Of a DNA stretch of 64,000 bases, positions 16,832 through 25,275 are shown one piece after another. This stretch comes from Micromonospora gifhornensis (lineage in GTDB: Bacteria; Actinomycetota; Actinomycetes; Mycobacteriales; Micromonosporaceae). The position numbers were made by a program, and so were the translations under genes. Location: positions 43,544-107,543 of the forward strand of contig NZ_BOPA01000023.1 in assembly GCF_016863515.1 (NCBI RefSeq), in the 5' to 3' direction. Under the pieces are notes generated by a model. It saw only the letters and a list, made by a program, of their open reading frames with translations, was not told the DNA's origin and did no database searches. How positions within the stretch are numbered: position 1 is the first letter of the stretch; the number at the start of each line of letters is the position of its first letter.

Positions 16832-17839
16832 GTGGCGTTCCCGCAGCGTGTCAACATGTCGGACGTGGCCCGCGCGGCCGGCGTCTCCGTGGCAACTGTA
16901 TCCAAGGTGGTTAATGGCAGGTACGGCGTGGCACAGGCGACCGTCCAGCGGGTCCAGCAGGTCATTCACCAGCTCGGCTACGAGGCCAGCCTGGGCGCGC
17001 AGAGCTTACGTAGTCACCGCACGAACGTCCTGGGCATCCTCGTGGCCGAGTTCGAACCCTTCTCCACCGAGTTGCTCAAGGGCGCCTCGGCGGGGGTCAC
17101 CGGCACCGGCTACCAGTTGCTCGCCTACTCCAGCGGCGACGTGGCAGGTACGGCCGTCGGCTGGGAACGACGATCCCTGGCCCGGCTGTCCGGAACGCTC
17201 ATCGACGGCGCCGTCATCGTCACGCCGACGGTGGTCGAGACCAAACAGGGCTTCCACGTCGTCGCCGTCGACCCGCACACCGGTCCCTCGGGTCTGCCCA
17301 CCGTCGACTCCGACAACTTCGCCGGCGCCGTGCTGGCGACCAACTACCTGCTCTCGCTCGGCCACCGCCGGATCGGCCACATCAGTGGCCGCGCCGACCT
17401 GGAGTCGTCGCGGCTGCGTGAGGCGGGCTTCCGGCAGGCCATGGCCGACGCGGGTGTGACCGTGGACGAGCAACTGGTACGCGTCGGCGGGTTCCGCATC
17501 GAGAGCGCCGCCGGCACGGCCGCGGAACTGCTCGCCCTCCCCGACCGGCCGACCGCGGTCTTCGCGGGTAACGACCTGTCCGCGATCTCCACGATCAACG
17601 TCGCCCGGAACATGGGCCTGTCGGTGCCCGACGACCTGTCCGTGATCGGCTTCGACAACGTTCCGGAGTCGGCGCTTGTCAACCCACCGCTGACCACGAT
17701 CATGCAACCGATACAACGGATGGGCGCCGAGGCGTTGCGCCTGCTGGTCGACCTGATCGCGGGGGTGCAACGCGACATTCACATCCGGCTTCCTACCGAG
17801 CTGGTCGTCCGCGCCTCCTGCCGCGCCGTGCCGGACTGA
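16832..17839 (+). CDS. LacI-family transcriptional regulator
   Basis: 335 residues from GTG 16832; ATG 16856 (eight codons later) is an alternative that starts right at the helix-turn-helix. The DNA-binding domain is MSDVARAAGVSVATVSKVVNG with a hinge helix (ASLGAQSLRSHRT). The sensor domain has the usual GHRRIGHISG, PTAVFAGNDLSAI and DDLSVIGFDNVPES motifs. It is divergent from the binding-protein gene and probably represses the operon in the absence of its sugar. The stop codon lies inside the first of two 22-bp direct repeats. Confidence 0.93.
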   Translation: MAFPQRVNMSDVARAAGVSVATVSKVVNGRYGVAQATVQRVQQVIHQLGYEASLGAQSLRSHRTNVLGILVAEFEPFSTELLKGASAGVTGTGYQLLAYSSGDVAGTAVGWERRSLARLSGTLIDGAVIVTPTVVETKQGFHVVAVDPHTGPSGLPTVDSDNFAGAVLATNYLLSLGHRRIGHISGRADLESSRLREAGFRQAMADAGVTVDEQLVRVGGFRIESAAGTAAELLALPDRPTAVFAGNDLSAISTINVARNMGLSVPDDLSVIGFDNVPESALVNPPLTTIMQPIQRMGAEALRLLVDLIAGVQRDIHIRLPTELVVRASCRAVPD

Positions 17840-17880
17840 CCCCGGTCACCCGCAGCCAGACTGACCCCGGTCGCCCGCAG
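17834..17880 (+). repeat. Two 22-bp direct repeats spanning the lacI stop codon
   Basis: Copies at 17834-17855 and 17859-17880 differ at one base. Each contains GACTGACCCCGGTC followed by CCCGCAG. The stop codon of the regulator gene (17837-17839) is part of the first copy. No hairpin is evident. Confidence 0.85.
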
Positions 17881-18032
17881 AAGGAGTTTGCCGCTCTTCG
17901 CGCCATCTGACAGCACGACGACACCACGACGGTATTTTCCGGCTCGCCACCGGCTCCAGAAAGGCGTAACCGCGCCGACACGGAACGGAAACGCCGGGTC
18001 GGCCAGTCTCCGTCGATGGGAGAAACGCTGTC

Positions 18033-19061
18033 ATGAGCAGTGCAGGAAGACGTGTCCGCAGGGCGGTCCTGGGCGTCGTCGCGGGCGCCGCGCTGGCCGG
18101 GCTGCTGTCGGTCACCGCAGCCGTCGCCGCGCCCCTCGCGGCCGCCGACCGGGCCGCCCCGACCGCCCGCACCGACATCTACATCAAGGATGTCGACGGC
18201 GATGTCGGGCTCCAGCCGCACCCGCTGAACCCGCTGTGGGCCAGCCCCGACATCAAGGTCTGCCCGACTCCCGTGGAGTGTGCCACCAGCCAGAACCCGA
18301 TCGTCGGAATCACCAACTACATCTTCGTCAAGCTGCGCAATCCCGGGCCGTACGGCGCGGGCACCAGCTTCGGAACGCTGCACGTCTACCGGACGACCCC
18401 CGGTGGCGGCGCGACCTGGCCGGCCCACTGGACGCACATCGGCGCGGCCACCGTCGCCGCCAACGCGGGCGTCACGACGGTCACCATCCCGTGGACGGGA
18501 GTGCCCGGGCCGGGTCACTTCTGCCTGCTCGCGCGCTGGGTGTCCGACACCGACCCGATGGTCGCCGAGGGCCCGGACATCAGCACCAACACCAGGAACA
18601 ACAACAACATCGCGTGGCGCAACGTCGACTCGGTGCGACTCAGCGCCGGTGAGACGAACCCGGCCGTGCGACCCTTCGCCATCGGCAACTCGCTGCGGGT
18701 GCCGTCCGCCAACGACCTGGTCTTCGAGGCGACGCAACCGTTGCAGGGCATCGGCGGGCGGGTCGTCGTCGACCTCGGTCCGGAGCTGTTCGAGCGCTGG
18801 CGGGCCGGCGGCGCGGTCGGCACGGGCGTACGCGCCGTGGGCCGCACCCAGGTGGAGATCGTCGAGCCCACCCGGGCCAGCCTGGGCAATCTGCGGCTGA
18901 ACCCCGGTGAGCGGGTGGAGTTCTCGCTGCTGTTCAGCGCGACGACCGCGTCGGACCGGGAGATCGCGTTCAACGTGACCCAGTTCGGCCCGGACGCCTC
19001 CGGGGCCAAACGGACCGACCTCGGCGGCGTGCAGTACCTGATCAGCTCCGTCAAGCGGTAG
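18033..19061 (+). CDS. Secreted protein of unknown function
   Basis: 342 residues with a Sec signal peptide (basic start, hydrophobic 10-30, cleavage near AVAAP). The mature part begins with TDIYIKDVDGDVG, followed by a segment that names the layout of its targets (HPLNPLWASPDIKVCP) and beta strands typical of CARDB-like adhesion or export-associated domains (YIFVKLRNPGPYGAG). Two Cys pairs could form disulphides. The second half (about 200-342) is another beta-sandwich-like region. I do not recognise an enzyme. The upstream gap of 190 bases has no clear promoter. It ends at a strong hairpin. Confidence 0.75.
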   Translation: MSSAGRRVRRAVLGVVAGAALAGLLSVTAAVAAPLAAADRAAPTARTDIYIKDVDGDVGLQPHPLNPLWASPDIKVCPTPVECATSQNPIVGITNYIFVKLRNPGPYGAGTSFGTLHVYRTTPGGGATWPAHWTHIGAATVAANAGVTTVTIPWTGVPGPGHFCLLARWVSDTDPMVAEGPDISTNTRNNNNIAWRNVDSVRLSAGETNPAVRPFAIGNSLRVPSANDLVFEATQPLQGIGGRVVVDLGPELFERWRAGGAVGTGVRAVGRTQVEIVEPTRASLGNLRLNPGERVEFSLLFSATTASDREIAFNVTQFGPDASGAKRTDLGGVQYLISSVKR

Positions 19062-19066
19062 TGCGA

Positions 19067-19098
19067 GGGGGTTGCGGCCCGACCGGGCCGCAACCCCC
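19067..19098. terminator. Bidirectional hairpin terminator
   Basis: Perfect 14-bp stem (19067-19080 with 19085-19098) and a GACC tetraloop, between two convergent genes whose stops are within 6 bases on either side. It isolates the S8/sigma operon from the secreted-protein gene. Confidence 0.88.
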
Positions 19099-19099
19099 G

Positions 19100-19558
19100 T
19101 CAGCGCAGGCAGACCCAGTCGGTGGCGACGGTGAAACCGCCGGCCTCGGCGAGCAACTGCACCGGACCGGGCGGCGGGACGCCGAGGGAGAACAGGCCCA
19201 CGGCGTCGACGGAGGTCTCGTCGTAGGTGCCGTCGGCGGTTCGGGCACTGACCCGGCCGCCCTCGGCCGGGCAGAGCTGACCGACGACTCCCGCGTCGCT
19301 GACCTCGATCTCCAACACGATCGGTCCGCCCCGGAAGGACAGGGTCCGCACGGAGGCACCCGACCGGGTCTGCCCCGCCGGCTCACATGCCGAGTCGAAG
19401 GTCAGCTCGGCGAGGGTCAGCTCGGCGTCGACCGTCCGCCAGGCGAATGCCGCCCGCGCCGCGGTCAGATATTCCTCGGGCACTCCCCCGGCGTTCCACA
19501 GCGCCGCGCCCAACTCCACAGTCAACCGGTCGTCATCGACCGGCGGCCACGGCTCCAT
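19100..19558 (-). CDS. Small soluble protein downstream of sigma factor (AAFAWRT-type)
   Basis: 152 residues from ATG 19558; GTG 19567 is three codons earlier. Its start overlaps the end of the sigma gene by 26 bases, so it is translationally linked. No signal peptide or membrane helix. The helical N terminus has LTAARAAFAWRTVDAELTLAEL, followed by about 90 residues of beta-rich sequence (RTLSFRGGPIVLEIEVSDAGVVGQL; GLFSLGVPPPGPVQLLAE). I recall this AAFAWRT-DAEL pattern in many actinobacterial proteins encoded beside sigma factors, without a known function. An anti-sigma or adaptor role is an inference from the overlap. Confidence 0.75.
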   Translation of the reverse strand: MEPWPPVDDDRLTVELGAALWNAGGVPEEYLTAARAAFAWRTVDAELTLAELTFDSACEPAGQTRSGASVRTLSFRGGPIVLEIEVSDAGVVGQLCPAEGGRVSARTADGTYDETSVDAVGLFSLGVPPPGPVQLLAEAGGFTVATDWVCLR

Positions 19559-20156
19559 CGCGTTCACCCGCCTTCGACGATGCGGACCGACCAGGAACAA
19601 GGTACGGCGCGAGGGCCGGACAGTCGCGCAACCTGCGCAGACAACGGGCCTGGGTCGGCCCGATGCTGCCGACCGGTACGCCCAGCCGGTCGGCGATCTG
19701 CCGGTAGCTCAGCGGCGGATCGGCCGTCAACAGCGCGAGCAGCTCCTGACAGCGCGGCGGAAGCTGGGCGAAGCTCTCCCGCAACGCCTGCCGACGCTCC
19801 GCGCGCAACAGGTCCTCGTCCGGCGCCGCTACGTTCGCCCAGCTCCCGTGGTACCCCTCCAGCGCGTCGTCAGACGGGTCGACGGGTCGGGTACGCCGGC
19901 CCAGCCGCGTCATCCGGTAACACTCGCGCCGGGTGGTGACGGCCAGCCATCCGGCCAACGCCTCCGGGTCGCGCAGCCGGCCGAGTTGCTCCACCAGCCG
20001 CAGCCAGACGGTCTGGTTGACGTCGGCCGCGTCGGCGCCGGTCAGGTCGTGGGAGCGGATCACCGAATACACGAGCGGGGTGTACCGGTGCACCAGCTGC
20101 GCCCAGGCCGATTCGTCCCCGTCCGCGGCGGCGGCGACCAGCTCCCTGGTGTTCAC
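19533..20156 (-). CDS. ECF-like sigma-70 factor
   Basis: 207 residues from GTG 20156, a codon that overlaps the stop of the protease gene. Region 2: AWAQLVHRYTPLVYSVIRSH, DVNQTVWLRLVEQLGRLRDP and LAGWLAVTTRRECYRMTR. Region 4: FAQLPPRCQELLALL and the helix-turn-helix SYRQIADRLGVPVGSIGPTQARCLRRLR. Regions 1 and 3 are missing, as in ECF sigmas. A C-terminal tail of about 25 residues follows region 4. It should direct RNA polymerase to a specific regulon, possibly including its own operon and the divergent CHAT gene. Confidence 0.92.
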   Translation of the reverse strand: MNTRELVAAAADGDESAWAQLVHRYTPLVYSVIRSHDLTGADAADVNQTVWLRLVEQLGRLRDPEALAGWLAVTTRRECYRMTRLGRRTRPVDPSDDALEGYHGSWANVAAPDEDLLRAERRQALRESFAQLPPRCQELLALLTADPPLSYRQIADRLGVPVGSIGPTQARCLRRLRDCPALAPYLVPGRSASSKAGERDGAVAAGR

Positions 20157-21502
20157 CCGACCAGCACTCCGTAGTCGGGGTGCCAGCGGGGTTGCGCGAG
20201 CAGCGTCAGCCGGGCCGCGTCGGCGCTCAGGCCGCCGGCGGTCATCAGGGCGGCCAGGCGACCGCTGACGTGTGCGGTGGCGAACGACGTGCCGGCCCAA
20301 CTGGCGTAGCGGTGGAACACACGGGTCGGTCGTCCGGGCAACGGCAGGGTGCCCGCGACGTAGGTGCTGTCGTGTCGACCGAGCGCGCAGGCGTCCACCC
20401 ACGCCCCGTGCCCGCTGTAGTCGGCCGGTACCAGTCCCGCCGGGCCCAGGCTGACCGCCGCGACCGCCACCACCCGCTCCAGCGCGGCCGGCCACAGTGG
20501 CCGGCGGAGGCCGGCGTTGCCCGCCGCCGCCACCACCGCGGTCGTCGGCGGCAGCGCGGCCAGGGCGTTGGCCAGTGGCAGCGAAGGCTGATCGTCGAGG
20601 GTGTAGCCGCCCAGGGACAGGTTGATCACGTTGACCTCGGGCGACAGCCGGCTCAGGGCGGCCACCACCATCGACTCGTCACCGATGCCGTTCTGGTCCA
20701 GGGCCGTCTCGGGATCGACACGTACGCCGGGTGCGGCCTGACGCACCACCCCGGCGACGAACGTGCCGTGACCGCCCTGCGGGGCGAGCACGTCGGCGTA
20801 CGCGTAGAGCGGGTCCTCGTCGTCGGGCTCGGGCAGGTAGGCGCCGTCGAGCCAGTGCGGGTGCTGCTGACCGGCGTACCGCCAGATGCCGGTGTCGCAG
20901 ATCCCGACCGTCACCCCCGCGCCCTCGGCGAGCCGGGTCGGATCCGGCGGCGGCAGCGCGGCGACCGCCCGAGGCGGCCCGGACGGGTTGCCCATGATGT
21001 TGCCCAGGCCGAGCAGCACGTGGTGGGGTTGGACCCGCGGTACGGGTTGGCCGGACCACTGCCGAGGATCGCGCAGCATCCCCACGATTGCGGGAATATC
21101 GGTCTCCGTGGCGAACAGCAGTCGGGTGACTCCGGCGAATCCGTTGCCAATGGTGACCGAATGCCCGCGGCTTCTCAGCCAGGCGGCGACCCGACCGGCA
21201 TCTGCGGCGGCGGCGAGCAGTTGCCGGGGACGGTAAAGGAATTCCCGTCCGGCGACGATGTGCCGCCGCACATTGCGGTCCGCGTCCAGCACCCGGGCGA
21301 AGGCGAGTTGGTATGCGGTGTCGTCGGGGTCCTGCTCGGCGCGCGATGCGGCCGCCGTCGACCCGATGCCCAGTGGAGTGGCCACGGCGGCCAGCGCGGA
21401 GGCGGTCAACAGTCGCCGTCGGGACAGCCGATGGGAATTGCCCGTTCGGGGATAGTCAGGAAGCAAGAGTCCTCCCAGATAGCCCAGGAAACGGCAAGTC
21501 AC
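20153..21502 (-). CDS. S8 family serine protease with Tat-like signal
   Basis: 449 residues from GTG 21502. A twin-arginine signal (HRLSRRRLLTASALA, residues 24-38) precedes a hydrophobic run to about 50, so export through Tat is likely. A pro-region of about 140 residues leads to the subtilisin domain: Asp203 (VGICDTG), His245 (GGHGTFVAG), Asn329 (AAAGNAG, oxyanion hole) and Ser406 (AGTSFATAH). The triad is intact. It is the first gene of the operon with the sigma factor and the small protein (4-base overlap) and is divergent from the TPR-CHAT gene. I infer it acts on a cell-envelope or secreted substrate. Confidence 0.9.
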   Translation of the reverse strand: MTCRFLGYLGGLLLPDYPRTGNSHRLSRRRLLTASALAAVATPLGIGSTAAASRAEQDPDDTAYQLAFARVLDADRNVRRHIVAGREFLYRPRQLLAAAADAGRVAAWLRSRGHSVTIGNGFAGVTRLLFATETDIPAIVGMLRDPRQWSGQPVPRVQPHHVLLGLGNIMGNPSGPPRAVAALPPPDPTRLAEGAGVTVGICDTGIWRYAGQQHPHWLDGAYLPEPDDEDPLYAYADVLAPQGGHGTFVAGVVRQAAPGVRVDPETALDQNGIGDESMVVAALSRLSPEVNVINLSLGGYTLDDQPSLPLANALAALPPTTAVVAAAGNAGLRRPLWPAALERVVAVAAVSLGPAGLVPADYSGHGAWVDACALGRHDSTYVAGTLPLPGRPTRVFHRYASWAGTSFATAHVSGRLAALMTAGGLSADAARLTLLAQPRWHPDYGVLVG

Positions 21503-21544
21503 TGGTGGCGGGCAAGTCGAATTCCGCAGGCCTCGCCAATTCTT

Positions 21545-21642
21545 CCAAGCAATCGGCGTATGTCAATGGCCCGTCCGGGTGACCGCAATACGGCCACACC
21601 CGTGAGACGATTCCCGGGCATTGACAGTACGGCGATAGCTGG
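21545..21642. promoter_or_regulatory. Mirrored promoter element between S8 operon and CHAT gene
   Basis: The element on the plus strand at 21616-21642 and on the minus strand at 21572-21545 are almost the same sequence in transcription order: GGG, CATTGACA, TACG, CGAT, GCT, GG, with one-base indels and two substitutions. Each copy points toward its own gene (15 bases before ATG 21657; 43 bases before GTG 21502). TTGACA inside could be a -35, but no good -10 follows on the plus side. A recognition site for the locus sigma factor or for a shared regulator fits best. Confidence 0.65.
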
Positions 21643-21656
21643 TGAAGCCTTCTCTC

Positions 21657-24287
21657 ATGTCCGACAGCACCGCTGCCGGCACCGACAGCACCGCTGCCGG
21701 TGCCGGCATCGCTGCGCTGGCGCTCGACACCGTCCAGCGCCGCCCACGTGAGGCGATCACAATCGCCCAGCGGGTACTCGCCACCGGGCACGTCGACGAC
21801 GACGAACGCTCCACTGCGGAGCGGGCCATCGGCCTGGCGCTGCGGGAACTCAACGACCTGACCGGCGCGCTGCACCACCTGCGCCGGGCGGTCCGCGCCG
21901 CCGAGTCGGCCCGGACCCGCGCGCTGGCCCGGATGAGCCTCGGCTACGTCCTGGCCACCGCCGGCCGCACTTCGGCGGCCCTGCGGGCGGTGACCGCCGC
22001 GCTGCCGGAACTCACCGGCGCCGACGCCGGGCGGGCCCGGATGCAGCGCGGGGTGGTGCTGCACTACCGGGGCCGGTACGACGAGGCGGTCAGCGACTAC
22101 GGGCTGGCCATCGACATCGCCCAGCGTGCGGGCGATCTGCTGCTGGAGGCGCGGGCCCGCAACAACCGGGGACTGCTCAACGCCCACCGGGGCGGCAACG
22201 GCGACGTCGACGACCTCGCCCGAGCGGCGGCCATCTTCGGTGAACTCGGGCTGGACCTCGCCGCCGCCGACGCCCGCTGGAACGGCGGCATCGCGGCCGG
22301 CCGGCGCGGCGACATCGTGGGTGCCCTGCGCCGGTTCGCCGCCGTCGGCGAGGAGTACCAGCGTCTCGCCGTACCTCGACCGGCGTTGCTGCTGGACCGT
22401 TTCGAACTGCTGCTGTCGGTGCCCCTGGTCGACGAGGCGACCGAGGTCGCCGCCGCAGCGGTCGACGAACTGCGGCGTCGGGGCATGGCCTCCGACCTCG
22501 CCGAGGCGCTGCTGGCCCAGGCACGCGCCGCGCTGCTCGCCGGTGACCTGGACACCGCGACCGAGGCCGCCGCCGCGGCACGGACCCGATTCCGCCGACA
22601 GGGTCGCCGCATCTGGACCGCCTTCGCCCGACACGTCGAGTTGCGTGCCGAGTTCCGTCGCGGAACCCGCACCGCCGCCCTGCTCACCGCGATGGTGCGT
22701 ACCGCCGATCAACTCGACGCGACCGGCTGGCCGGATCCCGCGCAGCTCACCCTGATCGACGCCGGCCTGCTGGCGTCGGCGCTGGGTCGCGTCGACCGCG
22801 CCGCGGAGTTGTTCGGCACGGTCGCCCGCACGCGGGGTCAGGGTACGGCGCCCCGGCGCGCCCAGGGCTGGTACGCCCAGGCGCTGTGGCACCGGCTGCG
22901 CGGCGACGAATCCGCCGCCGCCCGTGCCCTGCGTCGCGGGTTGGCCGTCCTCGACCGGCACCGGACCTCGCTCGGCGCCACCGAACTGCGGGCCAACAGC
23001 GGGGCGTACGGGCAGGAACTGGCGGCCGAGGGGCTGGACATCGCCGTGCGGGCCGGCGCACCGGCGCGGGTGCTGGCCTGGGCGGAGCGGTGGCGCGCCA
23101 CCGCGCTGCGCAACCGGCCGGCGTTGCCACCCGACGACGCCGAACTCGTCGCGGCGCTTGCCGAACTCAGGCTGGTCAGTGGCCTGCTGGAGGACGCGGT
23201 GCTGACCGGCCGGCCGGTACGCGTGCTGCGCGGGCGGCAGGCCCGGCTGGAGCATCGCATCCGCGACCTGACCCGGCTGGCGACCGGCGCGACGACCACG
23301 CCGGCCCCGCCCCGGGTGGGTGAACTGGCCGACCGGCTCGGCCCCCGGGTGCTCGTCGAACTGTTCGTGCACGGTGACCGGCTCGGGGCGGTGGTGGTCG
23401 CCGACGGACGGGCCAGCCTGCACGATCTCGGCCCGTCGGCCGAGGCGACCCGGCTGGCCCGCTGGCACCGCTTCGGGCTACGTCGGCTGATCGTCACCGG
23501 GGACTCGACAGCCGCCCGAACCGGCGCGGCGCACGCCGCGACGGCGTTGGACCGGCAACTGTTCGACCCGCTGCGGCGGCGGCTGGCCGACCGGCCGCTG
23601 GTGATCGTGCCGGTCGGCGCCCTGCATGCGGTCGGCTGGGCGGGGCTGCCCACCTGCGCCGGCCGGGCGGTGACTGTCGCACCGTCGGCGACCGCCTGGC
23701 TCACCGCCGCGCAGCAGCAGACCTGGGCGGGTACGCCGACGCTGGCCAGCGGCCCACGACTGCCCGCCGGGACGGTCGAGGTCAAGCGGCTCGCCGACGT
23801 GCTGCCCACCGCCCGCCTGCTCACCGGGGCGAACGCCACCGCCGAGGCGCTGACCGCCGCCCTGGACGGCGCCCCGATGGTGCACATCGCCGCGCACGGC
23901 ACGTTCCGCGCCGACAACCCCCAGTTCTCCACCCTGGAGTTGGCCGACGGGCCGCTGTTCGCCTACGAGTGGGAACGCATCGCCCGGCCGCCCGGCTGCG
24001 TGGTGCTCTCCGCCTGCGAATCGGGCCTGTCCGGGGTACGCCCCGGCGACGAGATCACCGGTTTCGCGGCGGTACTGCTGGCGCTGGGCACCCGATGCCT
24101 GATCGCCACCGTGCTGCCGGTGCCGGCGGAACCCACCACCGAACTCATGGTGGACCTGCACCTGCGGATGCACGCCGGTGCCGAACCGGCGCAGGCCCTC
24201 GCCGCCGCCCAGCGGGCCTTCGTGTCCACCGGCGATCACACCGCCTCGGCCACCGCGGCGGCCTTCGTCTGCCTCGGCGCCGGCTGA
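21657..24287 (+). CDS. TPR-CHAT caspase-like protease
   Basis: 876 residues from ATG 21657; GTG 21642 is five codons upstream. Residues about 15-500 are tetratricopeptide-like helical repeats (AIGLALRELNDLTGALHHL; ARMSLGYVLATAGRTSAAL; RMQRGVVLHYRGRYDEAVS). The C-terminal 330 residues form a CHAT domain with the catalytic dyad His747 (HIAAHG) and Cys787 (LSACESG), both present. The first residues repeat DSTAAG twice, from a short DNA duplication. Such proteases sense a signal through the TPR part and cleave a partner. It is divergent from an operon with sigma factor, small protein and S8 protease, so one of these may be its substrate. Confidence 0.92.
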   Translation: MSDSTAAGTDSTAAGAGIAALALDTVQRRPREAITIAQRVLATGHVDDDERSTAERAIGLALRELNDLTGALHHLRRAVRAAESARTRALARMSLGYVLATAGRTSAALRAVTAALPELTGADAGRARMQRGVVLHYRGRYDEAVSDYGLAIDIAQRAGDLLLEARARNNRGLLNAHRGGNGDVDDLARAAAIFGELGLDLAAADARWNGGIAAGRRGDIVGALRRFAAVGEEYQRLAVPRPALLLDRFELLLSVPLVDEATEVAAAAVDELRRRGMASDLAEALLAQARAALLAGDLDTATEAAAAARTRFRRQGRRIWTAFARHVELRAEFRRGTRTAALLTAMVRTADQLDATGWPDPAQLTLIDAGLLASALGRVDRAAELFGTVARTRGQGTAPRRAQGWYAQALWHRLRGDESAAARALRRGLAVLDRHRTSLGATELRANSGAYGQELAAEGLDIAVRAGAPARVLAWAERWRATALRNRPALPPDDAELVAALAELRLVSGLLEDAVLTGRPVRVLRGRQARLEHRIRDLTRLATGATTTPAPPRVGELADRLGPRVLVELFVHGDRLGAVVVADGRASLHDLGPSAEATRLARWHRFGLRRLIVTGDSTAARTGAAHAATALDRQLFDPLRRRLADRPLVIVPVGALHAVGWAGLPTCAGRAVTVAPSATAWLTAAQQQTWAGTPTLASGPRLPAGTVEVKRLADVLPTARLLTGANATAEALTAALDGAPMVHIAAHGTFRADNPQFSTLELADGPLFAYEWERIARPPGCVVLSACESGLSGVRPGDEITGFAAVLLALGTRCLIATVLPVPAEPTTELMVDLHLRMHAGAEPAQALAAAQRAFVSTGDHTASATAAAFVCLGAG

Positions 24288-24323
24288 CCACGACGCGCCG
24301 TCGAACTGGGCGGCACTGTCGGA

Positions 24324-24377
24324 CTGTGGCAGCGCACAAGCGGATGGACGGCGTGTCGACCAGCTCCACTGCCACAG
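24324..24377. terminator. Hairpin between CHAT and DUF6807 genes
   Basis: Perfect 9-bp arms (24324-24332 and 24369-24377, CTGTGGCAG) with a 36-nt loop, between convergent gene ends. The arm sequence resembles part of the palindrome at 44650-44700. It may be a weak terminator or a decayed repeat. Confidence 0.4.
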
Positions 24378-24378
24378 C

Positions 24379-25275
24379 TCACCGCAGGTCGGCGAGGGCG
24401 GCGGCGGTGTCGACGGTGAGGATGCCGTCGGCTATCACCACCCGGTGGTGGTTGCGGCGACTGGTGCCGGCCGGGATCGTCGCGGTCCGCGCGAAGGCGA
24501 AGGCGACGCACACCCCGGGATACATGGTGGTCCGGACGAACCACCTGTCGCCCGCACCCAGACCGCTGAAGACCAGGGTGTACGCGCCGCCCTCCGGTGA
24601 CCGGCCGGTCATCGCCAGCCACGGATCGGCACATCCGTTGACCCTCTCCTCGCCGACGCGGGTGGCGGTGAACACCTCGGGTGGTTCGCCGGCCACCGCC
24701 CGCCAGAAGAACCCGCCGTAGCCGGCCCCACCCGGCCGACCGTTGGTGGCCGGGCTGCCCAGCACGACGTCCCGGTCGGCGGGAGCGGTGAGCACGCTGT
24801 CGACATCGAGCCGCCAGGCACCGGCTCGCCCGGACGCCGGACTCCATGCGCTGTCCGGACCAGGTACATCGACGTGCTCCGGTACCGCTGTCGCGGTCAG
24901 AGTGCGCCGCTCGGTGAGCAGGACCGCGCCGGTCGGGTCGCACCAGTGCAGCAGGTGGTCGAGCCGGTCCGTCGAGCGGTGGTTCCATCCGGTGTGGACG
25001 ATCCGGCCATGGTCGGCACGCCAGGTGTAGCCGAGGTCGCGGACGTAGGTGCGCCCACCCCAGAGGTTGGTGCCGTTGACGTCCTGCACCGCCAGGGAGG
25101 CCCCGAGGTGCCAGACGTGGTCGGCGGGGAGGGCGTCGGTGACCCGGGTGCCGGCCAGGGTACGCACCGGGTGCAGGTAGGGCCGCGGGCCGTGGGTGGC
25201 GTCCAGGTCGGGGGCGAGCACGTACCGGGCCACCGGCGTACCGTCGACAAGCAACTCCTGATCGTCGGCGGTCAT
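24379..25275 (-). CDS. DUF6807 (PmoA-like) family protein
   Basis: 298 residues from ATG 25275, overlapping the stop of the DUF624 gene as ATGA. Beta-rich: PYLHPVRTLAGTRVTDALPADHVWHLG, NGTNLWGGRTYVR, GWNHRSTDRLDHLLHW, GSPATNGRPGGAGYGGFFWR and WLAMTG. These His-rich segments are typical of the family that annotation pipelines call DUF6807 or PmoA-like; its enzymatic role is not settled. In sugar clusters such proteins accompany importers and oxidoreductases, and it is the last gene of the import operon here. I infer a carbohydrate-related role in pectin-derived sugar use. Confidence 0.75.
   Translation of the reverse strand: MTADDQELLVDGTPVARYVLAPDLDATHGPRPYLHPVRTLAGTRVTDALPADHVWHLGASLAVQDVNGTNLWGGRTYVRDLGYTWRADHGRIVHTGWNHRSTDRLDHLLHWCDPTGAVLLTERRTLTATAVPEHVDVPGPDSAWSPASGRAGAWRLDVDSVLTAPADRDVVLGSPATNGRPGGAGYGGFFWRAVAGEPPEVFTATRVGEERVNGCADPWLAMTGRSPEGGAYTLVFSGLGAGDRWFVRTTMYPGVCVAFAFARTATIPAGTSRRNHHRVVIADGILTVDTAAALADLR

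Noticed and set aside
21621..21650. Standard -35/-10 promoter for the CHAT gene at TTGACA
   Set aside because: No acceptable -10 follows at 16-18 bases; the shared element explains the sequence better.
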